DNA of 64,000 bases from contig NZ_JAEKIW010000005.1 in NCBI RefSeq assembly GCF_016757965.1, forward strand, positions 62,001 through 126,000, written 5' to 3'. The position numbers and the translations under genes were made by a program. Shown piece after piece: positions 8,102 through 17,540 of this stretch; positions within the stretch are counted from its first letter, which is position 1, and each line of letters begins with the position of its first letter. This stretch comes from Archaeoglobus neptunius (GTDB lineage Archaea; Halobacteriota; Archaeoglobi; Archaeoglobales; Archaeoglobaceae). Below the pieces are notes generated by a model. The model saw only the letters and a list, made by a program, of their open reading frames with translations. It did not search any database and was not told the DNA's origin.

Positions 8102-9654
8102 CGTGGTCTCCGTACAGGTCTTTTTATGTCATCCTTTAGCTTTCTACCCGTTTTCCTTTCCCACTCCTCTATCGAGATTCCGTACTTTTCATGTATCGCA
8201 TCCCTGTATTTCTCGGGTATAACGTTGAAGGTGCAAAACGGAATTATTCTGCCGTCAGGACTGCCGTAGTGAATTTCGCACCTTTCAACCCTGGCTATGT
8301 CGTAATTGTACAGATCCTGGAAATGCATCATTCCGATGAACAGGGATTTGAGGTGGAACTCACCAAGAGTGGAGTAATCGTGCTTCACCAGCACATCGTA
8401 CAGTATTCTGGAGACGTTGAAACCTTTTGGCGCTTTTGAGCTATCAATGAACTTTCTCAAATCGATAACGTTTTTCAGTGCCTTTACGGTCTTCATTCTG
8501 CTCTTTGCAATTTCCTCTGCCTTCTCGTTCAGAAACTCAAACAAACCCTCAACATCCACAAATCTCGTGATCGGAATCAATCTGCCCCCATCTTTGAATA
8601 TGTATGTTGCCATTCCACATGCAAAGTGTGTCGTCAGCTCGTACTGAGGCTCTCCGGAAATAACCTCCACGAATCTCGATATGGGTGCTACACTCGGGAC
8701 AGGATAGAAGTCTTCTCTGCTTATTTCTCCGTTAGTTTGTTCTTCAATAGCCTTAATGCAGTCGGGAATTGTAATCCTGAACTCCTCTCTCTCCTTTTTC
8801 GGCATGCTGCCAACCAAGCTGACCGGCTGGAAGTTCACCCCTCTGACGATGTCTATGTTGTCAGCAGCGAATCTTATGATGTCCCCAAGCTGATGGTCGT
8901 TAACACCCTTGATTACTGTGGGGACGAGAACTATACCCAGCTGTGCCCTCCTGCAGTTTTCGAGAACTTTCGGAACTTCATGATGATTTTTCGGATTTGT
9001 TCTCTCATCCACACCGTCAAAGGAGAGGTAGACTGTATTGACACCTGCAACCCTTACTTTGAGGGCAAGGTCCTCATCCTCCGCAAGCCTCACACCATTG
9101 GTGTTGAGCTGGATGTGGTCGTAGCCTTCTTCCTTGATCACCTTTATAATTTCGATTAGATCGTCCCTCAGTGTTGGTTCACCACCCGTAAGCTGCACAG
9201 CGTTGCATCCGATAGGTTTCATGTTTTTCGCAATTCTGACCATTTGCCTAACTTGGTCAATCGTAGGCTCGTAGACATAACCGGCTCTTCTGGCATAGAA
9301 AAAGCAGTACCAGCAGGCCAGATCGCATCGATTGGTTAGTACTATGTTGAGCAGAGCGGTCTGGCTTTTGTGGTTGTTGCACAGACCGCAACTGAACGGG
9401 CAGGTCGTATTTTTTGTGATCGGAGTTGCGATTCCGTGACCGTCAGCAGCAAACCTTGCTGCTTTTTTGAACATCTCTGCGTCTCCCCAGTAGACATCGA
9501 CAACTTCTCCGTGCTCGTCGCAAATTTTTCTGATCATTATCTTTCCGTTTTCCTCGTAAACCTCAGCTTCCAGGACTTTCAGACATTCAGGACAGAGAGA
9601 TCTGGTTTTATAAGGAAGCCTGATATTCTTTAATTTCGATTCTGTATGCAACAT
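8098..9654 (-). CDS. Radical SAM protein of the tetraether lipid synthase (Tes, MJ0619-like) family
   Basis: Tes joins two archaeol lipids into the membrane-spanning tetraether. The 518-residue protein has the family layout: an N-terminal zinc-ribbon-like CPEC (21-24) and C45, an extra cysteine set CPFSCGLC (85-92), the radical SAM CxxxCxxC at C110, C114 and C117 (CDLACWYC), GGEPT, and a long C-terminal domain with further cysteines. Archaeoglobales are known to make tetraethers. Several paralogues usually occur per genome, and related enzymes join other C-H bonds, so the exact reaction is inferred. It is first gene of an operon with nadM and ogt. Confidence 0.82.
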   Translation of the reverse strand: MLHTESKLKNIRLPYKTRSLCPECLKVLEAEVYEENGKIMIRKICDEHGEVVDVYWGDAEMFKKAARFAADGHGIATPITKNTTCPFSCGLCNNHKSQTALLNIVLTNRCDLACWYCFFYARRAGYVYEPTIDQVRQMVRIAKNMKPIGCNAVQLTGGEPTLRDDLIEIIKVIKEEGYDHIQLNTNGVRLAEDEDLALKVRVAGVNTVYLSFDGVDERTNPKNHHEVPKVLENCRRAQLGIVLVPTVIKGVNDHQLGDIIRFAADNIDIVRGVNFQPVSLVGSMPKKEREEFRITIPDCIKAIEEQTNGEISREDFYPVPSVAPISRFVEVISGEPQYELTTHFACGMATYIFKDGGRLIPITRFVDVEGLFEFLNEKAEEIAKSRMKTVKALKNVIDLRKFIDSSKAPKGFNVSRILYDVLVKHDYSTLGEFHLKSLFIGMMHFQDLYNYDIARVERCEIHYGSPDGRIIPFCTFNVIPEKYRDAIHEKYGISIEEWERKTGRKLKDDIKRPVRRPR

Positions 9655-9715
9655 TAGGATTAAAACTGTGCGCTAAGTATATCAAGTTTTCTGTATGGCG
9701 TGGGTGATAACACTT

Positions 9716-10318
9716 TTATTCCCAATTCTGAGACTCTGTAGAGTCTTCAATTTCGAATCCGTCCATTATGAAGTGATTATCATAATACTTTCTCAAAAGT
9801 CTTGCTGCATTGTGTCTGGCCTTTACAATGTTGCATCCAAAAAACGAGAAGAATGTCTCGACCTGCTTTCTCGTCCTCATTTCGTACTCGTTTTCGGCCG
9901 CTGTTGTAACCACAAACGGCACGTCAAACTTGTTTATCACCGTGACCTCCTCTCTCAGCCTCTCAAACAGTTGCATTCTCCGGTAACCCCTGTTTCGGAT
10001 AAATTTGGCAATACCGAGCTCAATCAGAACGTCTTTTTCTGCAGCCAGCTTAATGGTTGCGTAGTCCAGCTGCCTGTCGTCGTGGTCAAGTATCATGTCA
10101 ACCTTCCTCCTCATCACAGCCTCCTTGCATACGGATTCACTGCCGGTAACCCCGACGATTTTCTCTCCTTTTATTTTTTTAAGCTTCTTCCTGAGCTCGT
10201 CTGGTGTGTTAGCCTTCACAACCACTCCGCAGGAATTTGGGTCTTCTAACATGAAAACATAGCCCCTGAAACCGAGATTCATGAGGTTACGTGGAATGAA
10301 CCTCAGGAAGTCGTACAT
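9716..10318 (-). CDS. rnp3: Ribonuclease P protein component 3 (Rpp30)
   Basis: This TIM-barrel-like RNase P protein helps the RNA subunit remove tRNA 5' leaders. The 200 residues contain the family pattern VDMILDHDDRQLDYATIKLAAEKDVLIEL and, late, a KARHNAARLLRKYYDNHF stretch. It overlaps the upstream COG1325 gene by 16 nt and closes the S3Ae-adjacent translation block, a gene order conserved in Euryarchaeota (L15e, COG1325, Rpp30). It ends with a short acidic tail. Confidence 0.88.
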   Translation of the reverse strand: MYDFLRFIPRNLMNLGFRGYVFMLEDPNSCGVVVKANTPDELRKKLKKIKGEKIVGVTGSESVCKEAVMRRKVDMILDHDDRQLDYATIKLAAEKDVLIELGIAKFIRNRGYRRMQLFERLREEVTVINKFDVPFVVTTAAENEYEMRTRKQVETFFSFFGCNIVKARHNAARLLRKYYDNHFIMDGFEIEDSTESQNWE

Positions 10319-10740
10319 AATTCCTTTGCAAGCTGAATGACGTTCTCTCTCTTTGCAGGAAATGTAACGAGCTTTACCTTGACCGCAATGGGGTCTCCTC
10401 TCTGACTCAGCACAACCTCTCCGAGATAGGCTTTCTGCTTATCAATGCGGATGTGCAAAACGTTCTGCTCGTCAACCCTGTCTTCAACGGTCTCGATGAC
10501 TTCCTTGACCTGTTCCCCCAGCAGATCAAGAAAATGATTCCAGAAGATCTTTATCTCCCTGTTCCTGCTCAGCTCAACCTCGAGGTATTCTATCGGGTTT
10601 CCGTAGTGTCCTTTGGCCTTGCTCACCGCAATTTCAAATTCAAAAGGAAAAAGAGTTGCTATTGCTTCACCAACCTTATTGCGATCTTCTGTAGAGTGGA
10701 CAACCGCGGATATTTTTATCCACTCTATTCTGCCCTTCAT
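10303..10740 (-). CDS. COG1325-type RNA-binding protein
   Basis: This 145-residue protein starts [19 protein letters not shown] and contains [15 protein letters not shown] and a [16 protein letters not shown]-like region. It belongs to the archaeal family (Pfam RNA_binding/DUF54) found between rpl15e and rnp3 and proposed to act with RNase P or the exosome. The start is the ATG overlapping the L15e stop as ATGA; the longer open frame upstream is the L15e coding DNA in another frame and is rejected. No catalytic residues are evident. Confidence 0.83.
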   Translation of the reverse strand: MKGRIEWIKISAVVHSTEDRNKVGEAIATLFPFEFEIAVSKAKGHYGNPIEYLEVELSRNREIKIFWNHFLDLLGEQVKEVIETVEDRVDEQNVLHIRIDKQKAYLGEVVLSQRGDPIAVKVKLVTFPAKRENVIQLAKELCTTS

Positions 10741-11321
10741 CTGTTTTTGTTCCTGAAATTGGACCTGAGGCTCGGTCTGACCTTCTCTGCTCCCCTGCCC
10801 TTTCTTCTTAGACCTCTGGCCTTTCTTCCTGCGGAGGTCAGGCCTCTGTAAACTCTCCCTCTGTGCCTGCTTATCCATGATAGCTGCCTGTCGGATCTGA
10901 TTGCGGGATGATCCCTGTCCACAAGTATCACCTCGAACCACTTGTATCTCCCGTCTTCTCCGACCCAGTAGGAATTCAGAACCTCCATGTTTGGATACTT
11001 TCTGTTTGCCCTCTCTTCCGCAATCCACTGAAGGTTCTTTTTAGGTGTCCTCTTGTTAACCATCAGTCCCTTGCTCTTCCTGCCCTTGTTGGGTCTCGTT
11101 GCCCTTCTTCCACCCCTTCTCACTCTAACTCTGACCACTATGATACCTTTCTTCGCCTTGTAGCCCAGAGACCTTGCCCTGTCCAACCTGGTTGGCCTCT
11201 CTATTCTAACCACAGCCGGTTCTCTCCTCCATTTTTGCAGTCTCTGCCACATGAGCTCCCCAACGTATCCCTCATACGGCCTCTTCCAGGCTTCCCTGAT
11301 GTACGCATACATTGATTTCAT
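10737..11321 (-). CDS. rpl15e: 50S ribosomal protein L15e
   Basis: This very basic protein of about 194 residues contains [23 protein letters not shown] at the N-terminus, [40 protein letters not shown] and a highly arginine-rich tail, all matching archaeal L15e. The start was placed at the ATG six bases after GGTGAT; GTG and ATG codons a few residues further upstream are possible. It is followed by the RNA-binding and RNase P genes in a tight operon. Confidence 0.95.
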   Translation of the reverse strand: MKSMYAYIREAWKRPYEGYVGELMWQRLQKWRREPAVVRIERPTRLDRARSLGYKAKKGIIVVRVRVRRGGRRATRPNKGRKSKGLMVNKRTPKKNLQWIAEERANRKYPNMEVLNSYWVGEDGRYKWFEVILVDRDHPAIRSDRQLSWISRHRGRVYRGLTSAGRKARGLRRKGRGAEKVRPSLRSNFRNKNR

Positions 11322-11338
11322 ACTCATCACCACGCAAA

Positions 11339-11974
11339 CTAAGCTACTGCCTCGACAACAGCAGGCTGGGTTTCAATACCTTTAGGCTCTTCAAGAAGCT
11401 CTATTTTTCTTATCTCAACCCTTCTGATCGGGTAGATGTGTTTGGCATTTTTGTAGATCTCTGCCGGAACTTTGCCCAGTACGCACTCCTGCAGAAACTG
11501 GACGAAGTTAAGCGAACTGCTCTTTTCCAGAACAATGTTTCTCATTATGGCCCTGATTGCCCTCTTCTGACTTGTCTTGCATCTTCTAATTGTGAAAACC
11601 ACTGTCTTAACCCTTAGCCTGTAGCCGTCTGCTGTCGTAACATCAACAATGTCCTCTATTTTGCTCGTTCTTCTTCTGGTCAGACTGTTCAGATACTCCC
11701 TTGTGAGTTCGAACCTCCAGAATTTGGTATAGGCGTTTTCTCCAGCAACTCTGTACACTTTGAAAATTAGCTTCTTGTAGGTGTTCTGGTTTGAGTAATC
11801 GTTTGTCAGCTCGGCAAGCGTCGTTTCTACTGTCCTGCCAATGACCTTATTGGCATCATCCGCTGGAGTTTCGCCCAGCTCGGCCATTCCGAAGTACTCA
11901 GGAGCGATTAGCGTGAACCACTTTTTCATCGTCCACTTATCCTTAACTCTTGCAGCTCTTCTCTTTCTCGCCAT
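11339..11974 (-). CDS. rps3ae: 30S ribosomal protein S3Ae
   Basis: This archaeal/eukaryotic-specific small-subunit protein has 211 residues, starting [14 protein letters not shown] and containing [44 protein letters not shown] and a late [12 protein letters not shown] motif. A longer open frame begins upstream with non-conserved residues; the ATG at 11974 fits the family start. It is the promoter-proximal gene of the S3Ae-L15e-COG1325-Rpp30 block and is divergent from cobY. Confidence 0.95.
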   Translation of the reverse strand: MARKRRAARVKDKWTMKKWFTLIAPEYFGMAELGETPADDANKVIGRTVETTLAELTNDYSNQNTYKKLIFKVYRVAGENAYTKFWRFELTREYLNSLTRRRTSKIEDIVDVTTADGYRLRVKTVVFTIRRCKTSQKRAIRAIMRNIVLEKSSSLNFVQFLQECVLGKVPAEIYKNAKHIYPIRRVEIRKIELLEEPKGIETQPAVVEAVA

Positions 11975-12026
11975 GCTTTTGCAGTTTAGAGGGGACAATT
12001 AATAAAACTTTTGGAGACAATAAACC

Positions 12027-12575
12027 ATGAACGCTTTACTGATGTGTGGCGGAAAAGGGACGAGGCTTGGGAGTGGAGAGAAGCCACTTTTCGAAGTATG
12101 CGGTAAAAAGCTGGTTGATCATGCAATTTACGAGTTTGACAATTTTGAGATCGTAGCTGTAACCTCTCCGAATACCCCTCAGACTGAGAAATATCTGGAT
12201 GATTTTGGAATAGATTATTACAGAGCATCGGGAAAAGGCTTCATTGAAGACTACAGAGAGGCCTGCACAGAACTGTCAATTTGTGAGCCAGTTGTAGTTG
12301 CCTGCACGGATCTGATTTACTTAAAACGTGGAATTCCGGAAAAAATTGTTGAGGCTTATCTTAAATCGCCTAAAAGGGCTCTGGCTGTATATGTGGACTC
12401 CAGTCCGGCTGGGATAAACATAATTGATGCTTTTTTTATTGACGAGGAACAGGAAGAAGAGATATATATTCTCGGGAGAAACAGTATAGTTAATATAAAC
12501 ACAGTTGAAGACGTGAAGAGGGCTGAGGAGTTATGGACTACGATGAAAGGAGGGAGAGGCTCGCAGAAAGGCTGA
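12027..12575 (+). CDS. cobY: GTP:adenosylcobinamide-phosphate guanylyltransferase
   Basis: It activates adenosylcobinamide phosphate with GTP, the step before nucleotide-loop joining by CobS. The 182-residue MobA-like protein has the signature MCGGKGTRL (G8-G9-K10-G11-T12-R13), KPLFEVCGKKLVDHA and the late NINTVEDVKRAE. It replaces bacterial CobU in archaea. cobS is two genes downstream, which strongly supports the role. Its last 43 nt overlap the start of pcm. The expected leaderless start is close to a TTAATAAAAC-type TATA box near 12000. Confidence 0.9.
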   Translation: MNALLMCGGKGTRLGSGEKPLFEVCGKKLVDHAIYEFDNFEIVAVTSPNTPQTEKYLDDFGIDYYRASGKGFIEDYREACTELSICEPVVVACTDLIYLKRGIPEKIVEAYLKSPKRALAVYVDSSPAGINIIDAFFIDEEQEEEIYILGRNSIVNINTVEDVKRAEELWTTMKGGRGSQKG

Positions 12576-13189
12576 GGTATGAGCTCAACCTCAGTCAGAG
12601 AGTTTACAATGCGATGAAAAATGTGCCGAGACACATCTTCGTTCCCGAAAGGTATAAGATCGAGGCGTACTCCGATACACCTCTGCCCATTGGGTTCGGT
12701 CAGACGATCAGTGCCCCGCACATGGTTGCAATAATGTGCGAACTTCTTGATCTGAGGGAGGGGGACAAGGTGCTCGAGGTTGGGACTGGCTGTGGTTATC
12801 ATGCTGCCGTTGTGGCCGAACTTGTTGGTAAGAGTGGCAGGGTTATATCGGTGGAGTACATTCCGGAGCTTGCAGAAATGGCGAAAGCCAATCTGTCTGC
12901 ACTTGGTTATGACAACGTTTATGTCGTTGTCGGAGACGGCAGCAAAGGTTACCCTCCGGAAGCCCCATACGATAAAATCTACGTCACAGCATCTGCCCCG
13001 GATGTTCCGCAACCCCTGGTAGAGCAACTAAAGCCGGGTGGAAGGATGGTCATACCGGTTGGTGAACACGCTCAATGGCTTATAATTCTCGAAAAGGATA
13101 AAAAAGGAAACATAAGGAAGAAGAACTGGGGATCCGTTAGATTCGTGCCACTTCGAGGAGAGTATGGATTCAAGAGTGTGAGATACTGA
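12533..13189 (+). CDS. pcm: Protein-L-isoaspartate O-methyltransferase
   Basis: This repair enzyme methylates L-isoaspartyl residues in aged proteins. The 218 residues include VPRHIFVPE, PIGFGQTISAPHMVA, the SAM-binding LEVGTGCGYHAAV, VEYIPELAEMAKANL and LKPGGRMVIPVG, the complete PCMT set. The ATG lies inside the cobY 3' end, giving a 43-nt overlap, and the stop overlaps the cobS start. It is a housekeeping gene inserted between two cobamide genes; no functional tie to cobamide is implied by sequence. Confidence 0.94.
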   Translation: MDYDERRERLAERLRYELNLSQRVYNAMKNVPRHIFVPERYKIEAYSDTPLPIGFGQTISAPHMVAIMCELLDLREGDKVLEVGTGCGYHAAVVAELVGKSGRVISVEYIPELAEMAKANLSALGYDNVYVVVGDGSKGYPPEAPYDKIYVTASAPDVPQPLVEQLKPGGRMVIPVGEHAQWLIILEKDKKGNIRKKNWGSVRFVPLRGEYGFKSVRY

Positions 13190-13869
13190 TGCTGGGAGAC
13201 GCCTTATCCTTCCTGACAACGATTCCGGTTAGGGGCGATGTTGAGGTTCTTCGGAGAAACCTGTGGATGTTCCCATATGCAGCGATAGTAATCGGACTTG
13301 TAACCGCAATTCCCGCAATTGTCTATCGGTATGCTGGATTAGACATTCGATTTCTTGCTGTGGCATTTTATGTTGCGATTGAAGGGATCAACCACATAGA
13401 TGGCCTGGCAGATTTTGGGGACGCCCTCTTCGCTCCTGAAAGCAGAAAAATGGGAGCCTTAAAAGATCTCAACACCGGTACGGGAGGGGTGGTGACGCTC
13501 GCCATTTACTTCATTTTGTTGTTCCACATTCTGGCAAGGGCCGAATTCGTGGAAATCGTTTTTTCACAGGTTGTTGCGAAGTACTCAATGATTCTGATAA
13601 TGTTTGCCTCAAAACCAAGCTGGGAGGGGATGGCATCTTACATGATGGAGTTCACCAGTTTGAGAGATGTTGCTGCCGGAGCCATACCACTTATAGCTCT
13701 CTCGTACTTCACCGGCATTAAGTCGGTTTACGCTTTATTTTTTGCGTTTGTAGCTGTTTTTCTGCTGAAGAGATATTCCGAGGCTAAATTTGGTGGAATT
13801 AACGGCGATGTCATAGGTGCAGCAAACTGCATTACATTTGTCCTATCTCTCATCACCCTTGAGTTTTGA
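13189..13869 (+). CDS. cobS: Adenosylcobinamide-GDP ribazoletransferase (cobalamin synthase)
   Basis: This integral membrane enzyme joins AdoCbi-GDP with alpha-ribazole to finish the cobamide. The 226-residue protein has about six hydrophobic segments and the family signatures FLTTIPVRG, GINHIDGLADFGDALFA (metal-binding aspartates) and the C-terminal GGINGDVIGAANC. The ATG overlaps the pcm stop by one base. With cobY it completes nucleotide-loop assembly. Its 3' end overlaps the convergent rRNA methylase gene by 27 bp. Confidence 0.93.
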   Translation: MLGDALSFLTTIPVRGDVEVLRRNLWMFPYAAIVIGLVTAIPAIVYRYAGLDIRFLAVAFYVAIEGINHIDGLADFGDALFAPESRKMGALKDLNTGTGGVVTLAIYFILLFHILARAEFVEIVFSQVVAKYSMILIMFASKPSWEGMASYMMEFTSLRDVAAGAIPLIALSYFTGIKSVYALFFAFVAVFLLKRYSEAKFGGINGDVIGAANCITFVLSLITLEF

Positions 13870-15165
13870 AATGAAGAATCCTGAACTGTTGTGAAGGTGC
13901 GGAAACGACCTCACAACTCTGTTCCAGTCCCTAAAAACCTCGCCTCTAAATTCCTTTATACCTCTGGAAAAGGGTGAATCCAGTTTGACAACCCTGGCCC
14001 CAACAGCATTCAGGTTTCCCTCGTTTTCCTCAAACATAATCGAGCAGGTTGAGTAAACCACCTCGTCAGCACCGTTCAGAGCATTTTTCAGCATTTTCCT
14101 CTGAACAGCAACAGTCCCCTCAAACTTCCTCCAGTCGAAACTCCATTTAACATTGGGCTGTGATGCGTAGCTTCCTGTCGAGGAGCATGGTGCATCCACG
14201 AGAGCCTTATCAGCCATGAAACTAAATCTGCATCCATCACCAAGCTTTATTTCTACATTTTTTACACCGAGCTGTTTAATCTTACTTTTCATCCTTTTTA
14301 TCCGTTCTTCAGAATTGTCAACGGCAATAATCCTCCCTCTGTTTTCCATCAGCATTGCAATGTGGCTTGTCTTCATCCCCGGAGCGGCTGCAAGATCGAC
14401 CACAACATCCCCCGGTTCGGGGTTTAAAGCATGGGATACGAAGCAAGAAGCCAGATCCTGAATCACGTATTTTCCCTCAGCATGCCAGTCAAACGATGCC
14501 GGATGGACAGAATAGCTTTCAACTCTGAATACCTCATCCATAAATGTGGGAGAAAGCCTTACGCCACGATTTTCAAGATATCTCAGCACACCTTCAATCG
14601 ATCCCTTCAGCTCGTTAACCCTGATATATGCCGGCGGTTGCCGTAAATTGGCCCGGATTAACTCCAACGCTTCATCTTTTCCAAGAAGCTCTATGGTGTA
14701 TTTCACGAACCACTCTGGATGGAAGAAGTTAAGAGAAATTCTTTCAATATCGTTTTCGGCGTCAATTTCCAGCTTCTCGACATTCCTCAAAACTCCATTC
14801 ACGAGCCCCACCAGTTTTGGATTCCGTTTTTTCACAATCCTAACCGCCGAATCGGTGGCCAGTGCAGGATGAACGTCTTTGTACTTCATTTCATAAACGG
14901 CTATCCTCAGAAGGTTTTTGATGAAGGGATTGAGAAGGTCAAATTTTGGTACCGTTCTGCGGAGGAAGTGATCTATAGCATTCAACCTTCTCAGCGTTTC
15001 AATACTGTAGGCGTGGACGCTTCCTCTAATTTTGTAATCATATCTCCCGGCAACCCTTGCAACGGCTGTTTTAATCGATATTCTGCGTTCCTCAACAAGG
15101 GTCAGCACGTCGGCAGCAATCTCCTGAGTTGGGATCACATTACTACCATCTGGGCGTGGGGGCAT
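13843..15165 (-). CDS. RsmB/NOL1-type RNA cytosine-5 methyltransferase
   Basis: The 440-residue protein has an N-terminal NusB-like RNA-binding domain (to about residue 150) and a C-terminal Rossmann methyltransferase. Motifs are DLAAAPGMKTSHIA (SAM binding), the catalytic and release cysteines in DAPCSSTGS and YSTCS, and a late SGFF motif. The family makes m5C in rRNA or tRNA; the exact site is not predictable. The ATG at 15165 lies within the 3' end of the DUF424 gene (31-bp overlap), so it is likely coupled to the aIF2beta-DUF424 transcript. Confidence 0.88.
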   Translation of the reverse strand: MPPRPDGSNVIPTQEIAADVLTLVEERRISIKTAVARVAGRYDYKIRGSVHAYSIETLRRLNAIDHFLRRTVPKFDLLNPFIKNLLRIAVYEMKYKDVHPALATDSAVRIVKKRNPKLVGLVNGVLRNVEKLEIDAENDIERISLNFFHPEWFVKYTIELLGKDEALELIRANLRQPPAYIRVNELKGSIEGVLRYLENRGVRLSPTFMDEVFRVESYSVHPASFDWHAEGKYVIQDLASCFVSHALNPEPGDVVVDLAAAPGMKTSHIAMLMENRGRIIAVDNSEERIKRMKSKIKQLGVKNVEIKLGDGCRFSFMADKALVDAPCSSTGSYASQPNVKWSFDWRKFEGTVAVQRKMLKNALNGADEVVYSTCSIMFEENEGNLNAVGARVVKLDSPFSRGIKEFRGEVFRDWNRVVRSFPHLHNSSGFFISKLKGDER

Positions 15166-15428
15166 CCTGCTATTTTTAAAACCCGATTTTTGTCTATAAT
15201 TCCAATTTTAATTGCCAGATCCACAGCCCTGCTCCCCGTTATGTTGGCGATGGTTGCATTTCTCAGAGCCCTTTTAACTTCCTCTTCGTCAAATTCTTCA
15301 GTTCCGTAAAAGCTCTCCTTGACCTCCAGTTTCAGATCTCCCTCTCTGAAGACTTTACCAACTATGTCAGCATCACAAACCGCCACGAGCATTTCTCCCC
15401 TTATCCTGTAAACTTTCATTCTGAACAT
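15135..15428 (-). CDS. DUF424 family protein
   Basis: A small protein (97 residues; 94 if the second ATG at 15419 is used) containing VAVCDADIVGK, YGTEEFDEEEV and, near the end, GIIDKNRVLKIAGCPHAQMV. It matches the archaeal DUF424 family, which often lies beside translation genes and whose function is unknown. The start at 15428 is supported by AGGA seven bases upstream and by the TGATG overlap with the aIF2beta stop. The conserved cysteines suggest metal or RNA binding, but this is not established. Confidence 0.82.
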   Translation of the reverse strand: MFRMKVYRIRGEMLVAVCDADIVGKVFREGDLKLEVKESFYGTEEFDEEEVKRALRNATIANITGSRAVDLAIKIGIIDKNRVLKIAGCPHAQMVVM

Positions 15429-15838
15429 CAGATATTCCTGACGGGATGTTTGGCTCCGCAAGCAAGGCAGCGAATCATCAGAACCCTCTCTTCTTTGACG
15501 AACTCGGTATCAGGGGCACCGCATTCTTTGCAGAGAACGTAAAGTCTTACGTAATCGTCAATTTCCTTCTGTATTTCGCTTTCCGTAAACTTTCCGTTCA
15601 GAACAAGTCTACCATTATCAACAAAACCGGCGGTACCAAGAGACTTCACCATGTATTTGTAAAGGTGCTCTTCACTTCTGTTCAGGGCTTTTGCGATCTG
15701 CGAAAAGTTCTTGAGTGTTGTTCTCGCCCCCTCGCGAACAATGCTGACTCTCGGTATCTCGAACCTCTCTCTCCTTACAACATCCTTATCCGCCAGTTTT
15801 TCCAATGCTCTTTCAAGGAGTTCCTCATAGCTTCTCAT
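15428..15838 (-). CDS. Translation initiation factor aIF2 subunit beta
   Basis: This 136-residue protein starts MRSYEELLERALEKL and contains RTTLKNFSQIAKALNR, the central aIF2beta/aIF5 domain, and a C-terminal C4 zinc finger (CKECGAPDT...CLACGAKHPV). It is part of the heterotrimer that carries initiator tRNA to the ribosome. The open frame extends about 27 codons further upstream without family similarity, so the ATG at 15838 is preferred. It leads an operon with DUF424 and the RNA methylase. Confidence 0.94.
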   Translation of the reverse strand: MRSYEELLERALEKLADKDVVRRERFEIPRVSIVREGARTTLKNFSQIAKALNRSEEHLYKYMVKSLGTAGFVDNGRLVLNGKFTESEIQKEIDDYVRLYVLCKECGAPDTEFVKEERVLMIRCLACGAKHPVRNI

Positions 15839-15951
15839 CACCACTTGTTGGTGTGGAATGGATATATAATTATCGGGTTCCGAACAAATGAAGCTATTAA
15901 TCCTTACCGTAATCCTCAAAAAACTTTTAAATGCTGAAAATCAGTGTTTGC

Positions 15952-16893
15952 ATGGGTATTGAGAGGGAAGTTGAGAGGCTGATCCGGGAAGGCAAAATTT
16001 TTGACGCTTTTGAATATGTGAAGGAGAACGCTCCGGAAGATTTGAGAGACACAATAGAAAAATCATTCAGAGATGCAGAAGCCATAAAACAGCTTGATGG
16101 ATTCTGGAAGAAGATCATGCTGATTCTTCACTTTGCATACGCTTCGCAGGACGCTTTGGAGAGGAATGATAAGCAGTCACTTGTCTCTTGCGTCGTTTCG
16201 TCAGTTAATGCGATAAAGCTGAGCGTTGAACTCGGAATGAAGAGCATCACTCCGATGCTAATGAGAAATGCGGCGAGGGCACTTATAATGATGGATATGA
16301 AGGAGAATGCGGAGCGAATGTATCTCGAGGCGGAAAAAATGTGTGAGGAGCTTGGAGATGAAGAGCTGCTGGCAGCAGTGGAAAATGACCTTGCAACTCT
16401 CTATTACGACATGGGCAAGTACAATGAGGGGAAGGTAAAGGTAGAGGAGGCGCTTGAAATAAGAAGAAAGTTAGAGGACAAAGAGGCACTGGCGGAAACG
16501 CTCTCAACAGCATCGGAAATATACGTGAAACTGGGAAATTTTGATGAAGCGGAAAAGTGTTATTCTGAAGCGGAGGGCATCTACAGAGGGCTTGCCGAAG
16601 CAAAAGAGTCTTTCAAACTCAATCTTGCCATACTGTTGAGCAACTTCGCCATGTTTAGAAAGAAGCTTGGTAGGTATCACGATTCGGAAAAGATGCTTCT
16701 TGAAGCACTTGGCATATTCAAAGAACTGGAAAAAATCGATCCGGACTTTTCCCAGTTCGTGGCTACCGCCTACAAGCATCTGGGCGATCTTTACAGGGAA
16801 ATGAAGGAGTACGTAAAGGCGGAGGAGTACTACAAGCTGTCAAGAGAGAAGTTCAGAGACATACAATCAAGATGGGAGAGTATTGCGAGTTAA
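15952..16893 (+). CDS. Tetratricopeptide-repeat protein
   Basis: This soluble protein of about 313 residues is built of helical pairs. From residue ~110 on the repeats follow the TPR pattern ([75 protein letters not shown]). TPRs mediate protein-protein contacts; the partner is unknown. The ATG at 15952 lies about 25 nt after a CTTTTAAATG box, so a leaderless start there is preferred over the ATG at 15931. It stands alone between the aIF2beta operon and the convergent AMMECR1 gene. Confidence 0.8.
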   Translation: MGIEREVERLIREGKIFDAFEYVKENAPEDLRDTIEKSFRDAEAIKQLDGFWKKIMLILHFAYASQDALERNDKQSLVSCVVSSVNAIKLSVELGMKSITPMLMRNAARALIMMDMKENAERMYLEAEKMCEELGDEELLAAVENDLATLYYDMGKYNEGKVKVEEALEIRRKLEDKEALAETLSTASEIYVKLGNFDEAEKCYSEAEGIYRGLAEAKESFKLNLAILLSNFAMFRKKLGRYHDSEKMLLEALGIFKELEKIDPDFSQFVATAYKHLGDLYREMKEYVKAEEYYKLSREKFRDIQSRWESIAS

Positions 16894-17498
16894 ACGCTGC
16901 AACTTTTTATATCTACTTCTTCGATTTTTCCTCCCGGTTCCACTTCCTTGAAGATCTGCCCCTCAAAGCGGTAAACTTCTGCTCCTGTCAACCAGCAGTC
17001 AGGTGGTAGACCGGCTTTCATGCAGGTTTCGCTCAGAAACTCCTCGGGATCCATGCTGTACTCAACAGCAACCTGAGGGAGGAGCAATCCTGAAAATGGT
17101 CCCATTTTAACGATCAAACCGTGCCTGCCAATTTCAACATGCCTGGGCAGATCTTTGGGCTTGACATCGATCTTTTCGGGTGGTGTCAAGACCGTGACCT
17201 CCACAACAATTTCATTCATCTCGCTCAGCCTTACAGGATCAAATCTGGGGTCGTCAACCGCTGCAGCGATGGCGGATTCGATTATCGCCTCATCCAGCCT
17301 CTTTATAGGATAGGGGAAACCTATGCAGCCTCTCAGCTCACCGTGCTTTGTCAGGGTTGTGAAAACTCCTCTTTTTTCGGCAAAAACACCATCAAGCCTT
17401 TTCTGTAGCATTTTCCGCTCATCTAAGTAAACCTCAATAGCCTCCCTTGCAAGTCTAACAGCTTTCTCACCATCCTCCAGCGTTAGAAGTTTGACCAT
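16890..17498 (-). CDS. AMMECR1 domain protein
   Basis: This 202-residue protein carries the invariant [10 protein letters not shown] motif (about residues 56-65), preceded by [11 protein letters not shown] and followed by [37 protein letters not shown] and the late AGLPPDCW. These define the AMMECR1/PH0010 family, whose biochemical role is unsettled. It often co-occurs with Memo and a radical SAM enzyme. It overlaps the TPR gene stop by 4 bp, convergent. Confidence 0.9.
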   Translation of the reverse strand: MVKLLTLEDGEKAVRLAREAIEVYLDERKMLQKRLDGVFAEKRGVFTTLTKHGELRGCIGFPYPIKRLDEAIIESAIAAAVDDPRFDPVRLSEMNEIVVEVTVLTPPEKIDVKPKDLPRHVEIGRHGLIVKMGPFSGLLLPQVAVEYSMDPEEFLSETCMKAGLPPDCWLTGAEVYRFEGQIFKEVEPGGKIEEVDIKSCSV

Positions 17499-17540
17499 GG
17501 GTGTAGTAGGTTTTAAAATTAATAACGTTGTTGCTGTTCT

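Noticed and set aside
10453-10851. Plus-strand open frame opposite L15e/COG1325
   Set aside because: Antisense to conserved genes, no start signal or motif.
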